Source of the DNA: Halobacterium sp. DL1
GTDB lineage: Archaea; Halobacteriota; Halobacteria; Halobacteriales; Halobacteriaceae
Assembly (NCBI GenBank): GCA_000230955.3
Contig: CP007060.1
Coordinates: 744,001-808,000, forward strand
Direction of reading: 5' to 3'
DNA length: 64,000 bases
Notes under the pieces: generated by a model
Seen by the model: only the letters and a program-made list of their open reading frames with translations
Database searches by the model: none
Told to the model about the DNA's origin: nothing
Program-made: the position numbers and the translations under genes
Shown here: positions 35,454-43,320 of the stretch, in pieces
Layout of the letters: every line of letters starts with the position of its first letter
Numbering within the stretch: the first letter of the stretch is position 1

Positions 35454-35534
35454 ATGCTGCCCGCCCTCCACCACCGAGCCGCACCGCCCTCCAGACCGAA
35501 CTCCGCGACGACCACCGCAAGGTGGTCACCGTGA
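35454..35534 (+). other. Short upstream ORF coupled to the first DppB-type permease
   Basis: An ATG at 35454 opens a 26-codon frame whose TGA stop overlaps the permease GTG start by 4 nt (GTGA). The ATG lies about 32 nt after the palindromic TATA box. A similar arrangement precedes the second permease. It may be a leader peptide or a coincidental frame. Confidence 0.35.
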
Positions 35535-36544
35535 GCTTCTCGACGTACGTCGCGCGCCGGACGCTGTTCGCGCTGCTCGCCGTCTACCTCGTCGTGACGG
35601 CGACGTTCGGCGTCGTCGCGCTCACGCCGAACACCGACCTCGGCGGCGAGATCGGGACCGCAGTGTACTACGACCGGATCTCGGCCGAGGAACGCCAGGA
35701 ACTCAAGCAGTCGTACCTGGAGGAGCGCAACCTCGACCGCTCGCTCTCGGACCGCTACGTCGACTGGCTCGTCGGCCTCTCTACACTCGACTGGGGGTAC
35801 TCCTTCGAGTACGACAAACCCATCTCGAATCTACTGATACCGGCGATACAGCGCACGGCGCTGTACACGATACCGTCGTTCGCGTTCGCCGTTCTGCTCG
35901 GCACTGCGCTCGGCGCGCTCTCCGGGGCGCGCCGTGGTATCCCGGACGGAACCGTCCGTCTCCTCGGGTACGCCACTGTCGGCATCCCCGCGTTCATGGG
36001 TGCGTTCGTGTTCCTGGAGCCGTTCGTCGGTGACGTCGAGTGGCTACGGCTCCTCACCTGGGAGAACACGACGGCGTTCACGATACAGGGGGAACCGATG
36101 AACCCCAACCGTGGACTGTGGCCGCCCTCGAAGCCGCTCCGGTTCCTGGTTCCCGCGGGTGTGTTTGCCGTGGCGCTGGTGGGGTGGCAGCTCCGGTACG
36201 GCCGAGTCGCCTACCTCGAACAGGCCAGCGAGGAGTTCGTAAAACTCCACCGCGCGAAAGGTGCCGGCTGGTTGCGGGTCGCACGCCACGTGCTGCGGAA
36301 CGCGGCGGTGCCCATCGTGTCGGCGTCGCTGTCCGAACTGCTCGTGGTCGTCCTGGTGAACATCTACGTCATCGAGACGGTGTTCGGCATCCAGGGCGTC
36401 GCGGCGTACAACATGATTGCCGTACGCACCCGTGATATGGCGCTCATAATCGGGACGTCGCTGGTGCTCGCAGTGGGTGGTATTCTGGCGAGTTACGTCC
36501 AGGACCTGCTGTACGGTTACCTGAACCCACGGATTCGAGCGTAG
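35531..36544 (+). CDS. dppB: DppB-type ABC permease, copy 1
   Basis: This 337-residue permease starts at GTG 35531, which aligns with the start of its paralogue at 36639 (VSFSTYVARRTLF against MSFASYVGRRTLF). A longer frame from 35387 is open, but the extra 48 residues look like leader. About six transmembrane segments follow, with the coupling loop KLHRAKGAGWLRVARHVLRNAAVP. The gene is adjacent to dppC-D-F in the opposite direction. It is closely related to the next gene, both in protein and in a long almost identical DNA stretch. Confidence 0.88.
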   Translation: MSFSTYVARRTLFALLAVYLVVTATFGVVALTPNTDLGGEIGTAVYYDRISAEERQELKQSYLEERNLDRSLSDRYVDWLVGLSTLDWGYSFEYDKPISNLLIPAIQRTALYTIPSFAFAVLLGTALGALSGARRGIPDGTVRLLGYATVGIPAFMGAFVFLEPFVGDVEWLRLLTWENTTAFTIQGEPMNPNRGLWPPSKPLRFLVPAGVFAVALVGWQLRYGRVAYLEQASEEFVKLHRAKGAGWLRVARHVLRNAAVPIVSASLSELLVVVLVNIYVIETVFGIQGVAAYNMIAVRTRDMALIIGTSLVLAVGGILASYVQDLLYGYLNPRIRA

Positions 36545-36560
36545 CGACCCTCGCTCCCTA

Positions 36561-36642
36561 ACGTTTATTCTCGTTCACTTTCACTACTCGCGTGCTAATG
36601 CCCTCCACACTGCCCGCCCACGGTAGCGGTGGTCCTCCATGA
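36561..36642 (+). other. Promoter and short upstream ORF before the second permease
   Basis: ACGTTTATTC (36561-36570) is TATA-like. An ATG at 36598 about 31 nt later opens a 14-codon frame whose TGA stop overlaps the permease ATG by 4 nt (ATGA). This mirrors the arrangement of the first permease. Confidence 0.35.
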
Positions 36643-37652
36643 GTTTCGCGTCGTACGTCGGCCGGAGGACGCTGTTCGCACTGTTCACGATCTACCTCGT
36701 CGTGACGGCGACGTTCGCCGTCGTCGCGCTCACGCCGGACACGCAGATCGGCGCGATGAAGGGAAGCATGCAACGCGCCGGCGTCTCGTCGGACGTCATC
36801 GAAGAACGCGTCCAGGCGTACAAGGAAGCCCGCGGCCTCGACGACCCGCTGCACGTCCGGTACGCCGACTGGCTCGTCGACGTCAGCACGCTGAACTTCG
36901 GGCGGGCGCACTCGATGAACGCCCAGACCGCCGCGGTGCTGTGGCCAGCCATCCAGCGCACCGCCCTCTACACGATACCCGCGCTCGCGTTCGCACTGGT
37001 CCTCGGGACGCTGTTCGGCGGTCTTTCGGGGTCGCTCTCCGGGAGCGTCCCCGACTGGGCCGTCCGCGTGGTCGGCTACGGCGCCGTCGGCGTGCCCGCG
37101 TTCATGACGGCGTACGTGCTGCTGGAGCCGTTCGCCTCTAGCTTCGAGTGGGTTCGTCTGCTCACCTGGAAGCACACGCCCTTCGACAGCCTGGGGCGGG
37201 TCGCCCTCCCCAACCACGGGCTCTGGCCGCCGTCGGAGCCGCTCCGGTTCCTGGTTCCCGCCGCGGTGTTCGCCGTGGCGCTGCTCGGCTGGCAGGTGCG
37301 GTACGTGCGGACATCGTACCTCGACCGCGCCGGCCAGGAGTCGGTGAAACTGCTGCGAGCGAAGGGCGCGGGGCGGCTGAAGATCGCCCGTCACGTGCTG
37401 CGGAACGCGGCGGTGCCCATCGTGTCGGCGTCGCTGTCCGAACTGCTCGTGGTCGTCCTGCTGAACATCTACATCATCGAGACGGTGTTCGGCATCGAGG
37501 GCGTCGCCGCGCTCAACATGATCGGCGTCCGGCAGCGGGAGATGTCGCTCATAATCGGGACGTCGCTCGTCCTGGCAGTCGGCGGCGTGCTGGCGAGTTA
37601 CGTCCAGGACCTCCTGTACGGCTATCTCGACCCACGGATTGGCACCGAGTGA
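36639..37652 (+). CDS. dppB: DppB-type ABC permease, copy 2
   Basis: This 337-residue permease is closely similar to copy 1. The last 120 residues, including NAAVPIVSASLSELLVVVLLN, are nearly identical. The middle has about six transmembrane segments and the coupling loop KLLRAKGAGRLKIARHVLRNAA. It may form a different heterodimer with DppC. The three tandem permeases presumably come from local duplication. Confidence 0.88.
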   Translation: MSFASYVGRRTLFALFTIYLVVTATFAVVALTPDTQIGAMKGSMQRAGVSSDVIEERVQAYKEARGLDDPLHVRYADWLVDVSTLNFGRAHSMNAQTAAVLWPAIQRTALYTIPALAFALVLGTLFGGLSGSLSGSVPDWAVRVVGYGAVGVPAFMTAYVLLEPFASSFEWVRLLTWKHTPFDSLGRVALPNHGLWPPSEPLRFLVPAAVFAVALLGWQVRYVRTSYLDRAGQESVKLLRAKGAGRLKIARHVLRNAAVPIVSASLSELLVVVLLNIYIIETVFGIEGVAALNMIGVRQREMSLIIGTSLVLAVGGVLASYVQDLLYGYLDPRIGTE

Positions 37653-38661
37653 CGACCCTGGGGAATTAGTTCCGCGGGTCGAGCGCGTCGCGGGCCGCGG
37701 CCTCTTCGCGGTGTTCGCCGCGTTCCTCGTCGTCTCCATCACGTTCGGCGTCGTCGTCTCCATGCCGAACGTGCAACTCGGCGCCGAGATAGCGAGCGCG
37801 CAACGGAGCGGCGCGACCGACGCACAGATACAGCATCTCCGCGAGGAGTTCTGGGAGCAGCGCGGCGGGAAGACCGGCGCGCTCGACCGCTACGTCGACC
37901 GGATGACCGGCATCGCCACCCTCGACTGGGGGGAGTCCTACGAGCTCCAGCGGCCGGTCACGGACGTGCTCGCCCAGCGACTCCAGTACACCCTGGCGTA
38001 CGTCGTCCCTGGCGTCCTGGGTGCCTTCCTGGTGGGGTCGCTGGTGGGCGTGGCGAGCGGGTTGCGGCGGAACACCGGTTTCGACAGGGCGGCCCGGCTG
38101 GGCGCGTATCTGCTGATGGGGCTGCCGGCGTTCTGGGTCGTCCACTTCCTCGACACGAAGTACCGCTGGACGATGCCGTGGCTCGAGCCGACCCTCCACG
38201 CGTTCGGGGCGTCGGTGCGCATCCCGCTCGTCTGGTCGTTCGACCACCCGCTCCGGTACGCCTGGCCGACGCTCGTGCTCTCCATCGGGCTCGCCGCCGG
38301 CCTCCTCCAGCACTCGCGGGCGGAGTCCCTCGAGTACGAGCGGGCTGAGTTCGTGAAACTGCTGCGCGCGAAGGGCGCGGGGCGGCTCCGGGTCGCGCGA
38401 CACGTCGTCCGGAACGCCGCCATCCCGATTCTCACGCTGTCGTTCGTGGAGGTGCTCGGCGTGTTGATGCTCAACGTCTACATCATCGAGGCCGTCTTCA
38501 ACATCCCAGGGCTGGGCGCCATCAGCCTGTTCGCCATCAAGAACCAGGACCTCCCGCTCATCATCGGCTCCACGCTCGTGCTGGTGTTCATCGGCATCGG
38601 CGGCAACTTCCTACAGGACCTGCTGTACGGCTACCTAGACCCGTCGATACGCGAGGACTGA
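37639..38661 (+). CDS. dppB: DppB-type ABC permease, copy 3
   Basis: This 340-residue permease is more diverged. It keeps the coupling loop KLLRAKGAGRLRVARHVVRNAAIP and the C-terminal FLQDLLYGYLDPSIR. The reading frame opens at a TTG (37639) inside the end of copy 2, overlapping by 14 nt; I see no ATG or GTG in the correct place. It starts with residues PSDDPGELVPRVERVAGRGLF, then the first membrane segment. It is probably translated by coupling with copy 2. Confidence 0.82.
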   Translation: MAPSDDPGELVPRVERVAGRGLFAVFAAFLVVSITFGVVVSMPNVQLGAEIASAQRSGATDAQIQHLREEFWEQRGGKTGALDRYVDRMTGIATLDWGESYELQRPVTDVLAQRLQYTLAYVVPGVLGAFLVGSLVGVASGLRRNTGFDRAARLGAYLLMGLPAFWVVHFLDTKYRWTMPWLEPTLHAFGASVRIPLVWSFDHPLRYAWPTLVLSIGLAAGLLQHSRAESLEYERAEFVKLLRAKGAGRLRVARHVVRNAAIPILTLSFVEVLGVLMLNVYIIEAVFNIPGLGAISLFAIKNQDLPLIIGSTLVLVFIGIGGNFLQDLLYGYLDPSIRED

Positions 38662-38670
38662 GCGATCCAC

Positions 38671-39381
38671 CTATCGGTCCGCGTGGGCGTCCTGGACGCC
38701 CTCGACGGTCCGGCGGACGGCGTCGACGCCCTCCTCGTGGAGCAGGTCTCCGACGACGATCGTGTCGGCGTGCTCGCCCATCTGGTAGGCCGCGTCGTAG
38801 TCGCCGATGCCACCGCCGTAGAACAGCGTCGCGTCGTCGAGCGCGTCGGCGGCCGCCGCGACCACGTCCGGCTCGCCGAGCATCCCAGAGTACTCGACGT
38901 AGACGATCTCCTGGCCGAACAGCCGGTCGGCGACCGCCGCGTACGCGGCCACGTCGTCGGCGCCGAGGTCGCAGTCGGCCTCCGTGTACTCCGCGACGCT
39001 CGCCTCCGGGTTCAACACGATGTACGCCTCCGTCGTGGTGCGCTCCCAGTCCAGGTCCGCGATGCGAACCCACTCCTTGTGGGCGCCCGTAATCCAGAAG
39101 GGGTCGCCGGCGTTCAGCACGACCGGCACGAGGTAGCCGTCCAGCGCGTCGTCGTCGACGACGACGGCCGGGTTCGACGGCTCCTGGTAGAGCGGAACGT
39201 CGTGTTTTCGGCAGGCGTCGATGACCCGCTGCATCTTCTCGGTCGTCACGTCCAGCGTGCCGCCGACCTCGATGGCGTCGGTGCCCGTCTCGCAGACGTC
39301 GTCGAACGTCTCGCCGTCGACGAGCGACTTGTCCGGGTCCACCTTCAGCACGTGGTCCCAGTCCTCCCACGGGGTAGTCAT
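38671..39381 (-). CDS. Phosphoglycerol geranylgeranyltransferase (GGGP synthase)
   Basis: The ATG at 39381 gives 236 residues with the GGGP/PcrB TIM-barrel pattern: [32 protein letters not shown] and the phosphate-binding [10 protein letters not shown]. It makes geranylgeranylglyceryl phosphate, the first ether bond of archaeal lipids. It is convergent with permease copy 3. The start is supported by alignment with the family and not by the longer frame. Confidence 0.92.
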   Translation of the reverse strand: MTTPWEDWDHVLKVDPDKSLVDGETFDDVCETGTDAIEVGGTLDVTTEKMQRVIDACRKHDVPLYQEPSNPAVVVDDDALDGYLVPVVLNAGDPFWITGAHKEWVRIADLDWERTTTEAYIVLNPEASVAEYTEADCDLGADDVAAYAAVADRLFGQEIVYVEYSGMLGEPDVVAAAADALDDATLFYGGGIGDYDAAYQMGEHADTIVVGDLLHEEGVDAVRRTVEGVQDAHADR

Positions 39382-39493
39382 GGTCCCCGATTTCAAACGT
39401 GCGGCCAAAACCCCTTCGGTGCGGCGAGTAGTGCCTCGATGTGGGCGGCGCTACCGCTGGGACGGCGCTACCGGCGGAGAATGGAGGCGAGAC

Positions 39494-40456
39494 CTAGCCT
39501 TGGATGCCCATCGCCTCGATCTGCTCCTGGTACCGGTTCCGGATGGTGACTTCGGTCACCTGCGCGACGTCCGCTACCTCGCGCTGGGTCTTCTTCTCGT
39601 TGCAGAGCAGGGACGCGGCGTAGATCGCTGCCGCCGCGTAGCCGGTCGGGGACTTTCCGGAGAGCAGCCCCTTCTCGGCAGTAGTCTCGATGATCTCGTT
39701 GGCTTTCGACTGCACTTCTTCGGAGAGTTCGAGTTCCGAGCAGAACCGCGGCACGTACTTCTTGGGGTCGACGGGCTTCATCTCGAGCCCGAGCTCCTGG
39801 GAGATGTAGCGGTAGGTGCGACCGATCTCCTTGCGCTCGACCCGCGACACCTCGGAGATCTCCTCGAGGCTCCGCGGGATGCCCTCCTTGCGGCACGCTG
39901 CGTACAGCGCGCTGGTGGCGACGCCCTCGATGGAGCGCCCGCGGATGAGGTCTTCTTTCAGTGCGCGTCGGTAGATGACGGACGCGACCTCGCGGACGGA
40001 CCGCGGCACGCCGAGCGCCGAGGCCATCCGGTCGATCTCGGAGAGCGCGAACTGCAGGTTGCGCTCGCCGGCGTCCTTCGTGCGGATGCGCTCCTGCCAC
40101 TTCCGCAGGCGGTGCATCTGCGACCGCTTCTTCGAGGAGATGGACCGGCCGTAGGCGTCCTTGTCCTTCCAGTCGATGGTGGTCGTGAGACCCTTGTCGT
40201 GCATCGTCTGGGTGGTCGGGGCGCCGACCCGGGACTTCTCCTGTCGTTCCTGGTGGTTGAACGCTCGCCACTCTGGACCGGGGTCGATCTGCTCCTCCTC
40301 GACGACGAGGCCGCAGTCTTCGCAGACCAGTTCCGCGCGGTCCGAACTCTTCACGAGGTTGTCAGAGCTGCACTCCGGGCACTCCCGTACCCCCTCCTCA
40401 GACTCCTCCTGCTCTGTCGCTGTTTCTCGCTCCCGCTGGCGAGTGGACCGTGTCAT
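39494..40456 (-). CDS. tfb: Transcription initiation factor IIB (TFB)
   Basis: This 320-residue protein has an N-terminal zinc ribbon (Cys26, Cys29, Cys45, Cys48 in CPEC and CEDCG), the B-finger/linker, and two cyclin-like repeats (residues about 130-215 and 225-315). [16 protein letters not shown] and [20 protein letters not shown] are typical. TFB recruits RNA polymerase to TBP-bound promoters. Haloarchaea usually carry several paralogues, so this may be one of a set. Two TATA-like boxes lie upstream. Confidence 0.93.
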   Translation of the reverse strand: MTRSTRQRERETATEQEESEEGVRECPECSSDNLVKSSDRAELVCEDCGLVVEEEQIDPGPEWRAFNHQERQEKSRVGAPTTQTMHDKGLTTTIDWKDKDAYGRSISSKKRSQMHRLRKWQERIRTKDAGERNLQFALSEIDRMASALGVPRSVREVASVIYRRALKEDLIRGRSIEGVATSALYAACRKEGIPRSLEEISEVSRVERKEIGRTYRYISQELGLEMKPVDPKKYVPRFCSELELSEEVQSKANEIIETTAEKGLLSGKSPTGYAAAAIYAASLLCNEKKTQREVADVAQVTEVTIRNRYQEQIEAMGIQG

Positions 40457-40462
40457 CGCACT

Positions 40463-40492
40463 TTTATATTAGCGGTGCGCAAACATTTAAAT
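40463..40492 (-). promoter_or_regulatory. TFB gene promoter
   Basis: ATTTAAAT at 40485-40492 is centred 32 nt upstream of the TFB ATG (40456). A second A/T box, TTATATT, is at 40463-40469. The better spacing for a leaderless start is the first. Confidence 0.5.
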
Positions 40493-40573
40493 CCGTTGCC
40501 CGTATTGGTCCGGAACTCGAACGACAGAATGCGAGTTAGAGAGCGATTATACGTCGAATTCGGGGCTTAGACG

Positions 40574-40610
40574 GTTTATATCGCCGAATACCGAATAGTA
40601 ACCCATATAC
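40574..40610 (+). promoter_or_regulatory. rnhA promoter with two TATA-like boxes
   Basis: CATATAC (40604-40610) lies 28 nt upstream of the rnhA ATG (40635), while GTTTATAT (40574-40581) lies further up. CGAATA is repeated between them. Possible dual control is inferred. Confidence 0.4.
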
Positions 40611-40634
40611 GGGGCGCGAGGTGACGTCGAATCA

Positions 40635-41231
40635 ATGCCGGTTGTGGAATGCGACGTCGAGGACGCGCGCGCACGACTCGCCGACGCGGGCGCGTCGTTC
40701 AGCGAGGGGAACTCCGAGTACGAGCAGTGGCACGCCGACCTCGGGGAGGCCCACGCCGTCGCCTACGAGGACAAACTCGTCGTCCAGGGGAAGAGCCCGA
40801 CCGACATCACCGCCGTCGTCGAACCCGAACGCGGCGGCCGCGTCCACGTCTACTTCGACGGCGCGTGCCGCGGCAACCCGGGCCCGTCCGCGGTCGGCTG
40901 GGTGCTCGTCTCCGGGGACGGCATCGTCGCCGAGGACGGGGAGACCATCGGGCGCGCCACCAACAACCAGGCCGAGTACGAGGCGCTGCTCGCGGGCCTC
41001 CAGGCTGCCGACCAGTTCGGCTTCGACGAGGTGGAGGTCCGGGGTGACTCACAGCTCATCGTCAAGCAGGTGAAGGGCGCGTGGGACACCAACGACCCGG
41101 ATCTCCGGGAGAAACGCGTCGCGGTCCGGGAGCTACTCGAGCGCTTCGACGACTGGTCGCTGACCCACGTGCCGCGGGAGGTAAACGACCGCGCGGACGA
41201 ACTAGCCAACGAGGCCCTCGACAATGACTGA
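40635..41231 (+). CDS. rnhA: Ribonuclease HI with N-terminal extension
   Basis: This 198-residue protein has the RNase HI active site: Asp75 (DGACRGNPG), Glu114 (NNQAEYEAL), Asp138 (GDSQLI) and Asp188 (NDRADELAN). It cleaves RNA in RNA-DNA hybrids. Residues 1-68 form an extra N-terminal domain found in haloarchaeal RNase HI. The next gene overlaps by 8 nt, and the pair is conserved in haloarchaea. Confidence 0.92.
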   Translation: MPVVECDVEDARARLADAGASFSEGNSEYEQWHADLGEAHAVAYEDKLVVQGKSPTDITAVVEPERGGRVHVYFDGACRGNPGPSAVGWVLVSGDGIVAEDGETIGRATNNQAEYEALLAGLQAADQFGFDEVEVRGDSQLIVKQVKGAWDTNDPDLREKRVAVRELLERFDDWSLTHVPREVNDRADELANEALDND

Positions 41232-41769
41232 CCTCCCCGACGACGTCGTGACCGAAGCCGAGCGGCTCACCCGACTGACCCGGAACGCGGTCGACGACGA
41301 CGCCGCGGCGGCCTACCGTGAACGCCGGGACGACCTGCTCGACGAGCACGGGTTCGCCGCGCGCGTCCGCGACGACGACCACACGCTCGTCTGCTACCCG
41401 GTCGACTGGCTCGACGACGACGGACAGGTGAAGATCGCAGACGTCGAGGACACGGACCGTGCGGCGGAGGTGTCCCTCGCCGGGCCGGGCGAACAGGGCG
41501 ACTACGAGGCCGCCGCCGAGCGCAACGCGGAACTCGTCGGGCTGGTTCGCGTGGAACACGGCGAGGTCCACGGCGAGAACGCGGCTGCGTTCGCGACGTT
41601 CATGAACAACCACTACGCGCGACCGATGGACACCGCCTCCGAGCGCGAGCGCGCGGAGTTCCTCGCGGAGTTCTTCCCGCGGAACGCGTGGCCGACCGAA
41701 GAACAGCGCGAGGCCGTCGAGCAGTCGCTGTCGTACGTCATCGACGTTGCCGAGGATGGCGGTCGCTGA
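41224..41769 (+). CDS. Conserved haloarchaeal rnhA-operon protein
   Basis: This 181-residue acidic protein is encoded immediately after rnhA, overlapping it by 8 nt, and is known in haloarchaeal annotation as the rnhA operon protein (possibly DUF7108, from memory). An alpha-helical start (RLTRLTRNAVDDDAAAAYRERR) is followed by FAARVRDDDHTLVCYPVDWL. No catalytic motif is seen. Co-conservation with RNase HI suggests a linked role in nucleic acid metabolism, which is inference. Confidence 0.75.
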   Translation: MTDLPDDVVTEAERLTRLTRNAVDDDAAAAYRERRDDLLDEHGFAARVRDDDHTLVCYPVDWLDDDGQVKIADVEDTDRAAEVSLAGPGEQGDYEAAAERNAELVGLVRVEHGEVHGENAAAFATFMNNHYARPMDTASERERAEFLAEFFPRNAWPTEEQREAVEQSLSYVIDVAEDGGR

Positions 41770-41808
41770 GGAGCGTCGCACTCGAAGAAAACCGTGCCGC
41801 GGTGTGCC

Positions 41809-42159
41809 TCAGTTGGTCTCGACGATGTCGCTGACGCGCTCCTTGCGCTCCTCGTCGACGAGGAACTTCGAGAGCGCCCACTCCAGGTCGTCGACGACTG
41901 CCTCGAAGCCGTCGTCCGTGAGTGCGTACTCGTTGGTGCGCTTGTCGAGTTCCGACTTCTCGACGAGCCCCTTGTTGACGAGGTCGTCGAGGTTCGGGTA
42001 GAGTCGCCCGTGGTTGACTTCCTGCCCGTAGTACTCCTCCAGTTCCCGCTTGATAGCGAGCCCGTAGCGGGCTTCCTCGGCGAGAACGGTCAGGATGTTT
42101 TTCTGGAACGCAGTCAGGTCCCGCACGTCTGTGCGCGTGGCGGGTTGTGCCTCTGACAT
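41809..42159 (-). CDS. PadR family transcriptional regulator
   Basis: The ATG at 42159 gives 116 residues. The winged-helix core has TAFQKNILTVLAEEARYGLAIKRELEEYY (given in part), NHGRLYPNLDDLVNKGLVEKS and the wing KRTNEYALTDDG, typical of PadR. It probably binds DNA as a dimer. The gene is isolated and divergent from pyrophosphatase. A TATA box, TATTTAAA (42182-42189), is about 27 nt upstream, so it is transcribed without a leader. Confidence 0.87.
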   Translation of the reverse strand: MSEAQPATRTDVRDLTAFQKNILTVLAEEARYGLAIKRELEEYYGQEVNHGRLYPNLDDLVNKGLVEKSELDKRTNEYALTDDGFEAVVDDLEWALSKFLVDEERKERVSDIVETN

Positions 42160-42181
42160 ACCAACGCAAATGTCACCCATC

Positions 42182-42189
42182 TATTTAAA
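42182..42189 (-). promoter_or_regulatory. TATA box of the PadR gene
   Basis: TTTAAATA on the minus strand is centred about 27 nt upstream of the ATG at 42159. Confidence 0.5.
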
Positions 42190-42272
42190 CACTTCTCAAT
42201 ACACAGCCGATTCTTCGGTTCGGACCGCAATACGAAAGCTCTTTTTCGGCCCAGGGTGCACCTACGAACACT

Positions 42273-42806
42273 ATGACGAACCTCTGGGAAGACCTCGAGA
42301 CGGGCCCCGACGCACCCGACGTCATCTACGCCGTCGTCGAGTGCCTGAAAGGCGAGCGCAACAAGTACGAGTACGACAAGGACGTCCCCGGCGTGGTGCT
42401 GGACCGCGTCCTCCACAGCAACGTCCACTACCCCTCGGACTACGGGTTCATCCCGCAGTCCTACTACGACGACGAGGACCCCTTCGACGTGCTCGTGCTC
42501 GTCGAGGACCAGACGTTCCCCGGCTGCATCATCGAGGCCCGTCCGGTCGCGCTGATGAAGATGGACGACGACGGCGAGCAGGACGACAAGGTCATCGCGG
42601 TGCCCGACGAGGACCCCCGCTACGACCACGTCAACGACCTCGCGGACATCCCACAGCAGACCCTCGACGAGATCGAGGAGTTCTTCGAGACGTACAAGAA
42701 CCTCGAAGCGGGCAAGGAGGTCGAGACCCAGGGCTTCGAGGACGCGGCGGCCGCCAAGGACGCCATCGAGCACGCCCAGGACCTCTACTCCGAGCACTTC
42801 GAGTAA
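42273..42806 (+). CDS. ppa: Inorganic pyrophosphatase
   Basis: This 177-residue family I pyrophosphatase carries the metal-binding signature DEDPFDVLV (Asp67, Asp69, Asp72) and the NKYEYDKD and SDYGFIPQSYY blocks. It hydrolyses the pyrophosphate released by biosynthesis. A T-rich stretch about 27 nt upstream (42243-42248) may be the TATA element. Confidence 0.93.
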   Translation: MTNLWEDLETGPDAPDVIYAVVECLKGERNKYEYDKDVPGVVLDRVLHSNVHYPSDYGFIPQSYYDDEDPFDVLVLVEDQTFPGCIIEARPVALMKMDDDGEQDDKVIAVPDEDPRYDHVNDLADIPQQTLDEIEEFFETYKNLEAGKEVETQGFEDAAAAKDAIEHAQDLYSEHFE

Positions 42807-42841
42807 CCCGGAGCGCGACCGCCCGATTACCGCGGCGAATG

Positions 42842-42898
42842 CTCCGGGTCGACCCCATGTGTTATGCGCATGGGTAATTACTTCCGGGTGTCGACCCT
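42842..42898. promoter_or_regulatory. Repeats upstream of a 39-residue ORF
   Basis: CCCATG and CATGGG (42854-42859, 42869-42874) form an inverted repeat. The motif TCCGGGTCGACC occurs at 42843 and again, with two extra bases, at 42882. An A/T element (GTAATTA, 42874-42880) lies between. A regulatory region is inferred. Confidence 0.4.
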
Positions 42899-42911
42899 AC
42901 CTAGGAGTGTG

Positions 42912-43031
42912 ATGGCTGCCAACCGCTCCGACACCAGCCGCGCCGAGTTCGGGATGCACCACGTCACCGTCGTGCCGACGAACTTCGACACCGACGACGA
43001 GGACGAACCCGCTCAGCGGTCCTCTCGGTAG
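42912..43031 (+). CDS. Putative 39-residue small protein
   Basis: An ATG at 42912 opens 39 codons ending at the TAG 43029-43031. The product begins MAANRSDTSRAEFG, with a central MHHVTVVPTNFDTDDEDE and an acidic patch. A purine-rich GGAG lies 4 nt before the ATG. The codons are G/C-ending as in real genes here, but the length makes chance possible. The start and any conservation need a protein search. Confidence 0.4.
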   Translation: MAANRSDTSRAEFGMHHVTVVPTNFDTDDEDEPAQRSSR

Positions 43032-43281
43032 TCTCCCAGTCGCCACTCGTTACTCGGCAGTTCCGTGACTCTGCGTAGCCACGCAGTTCGCGGTTCAGTC
43101 CGTTCACCGCTCACTCTTCCCGAGACACTTCGCAGCGCTCAGCGTCTCGCGGCTCGCGGGTCGTTCCACTCCCCGATCGCCAGTTTCGAGGACTCCCTTC
43201 GGTCGTCCTCGCGGCTCACGGCTCTCTTCGGTCGCCGTTCGCGGATTCCGAGGAAGTTCGCTGTGCTCACTTCCTCGCACG
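43032..43281. repeat. Gene-free repeat-rich intergenic region
   Basis: About 250 bases without a supported gene. They hold CTCGCGGCTC-type motifs repeated several times and a hairpin (GAGGAAGT at 43250-43257, ACTTCCTC at 43269-43276). The composition resembles the other GAGCG/CTCGC repeats of the window. Confidence 0.45.
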
Positions 43282-43320
43282 GGACAAGGTTCTTAACCAT
43301 CCGCAGTGACTCTCGGGCAC

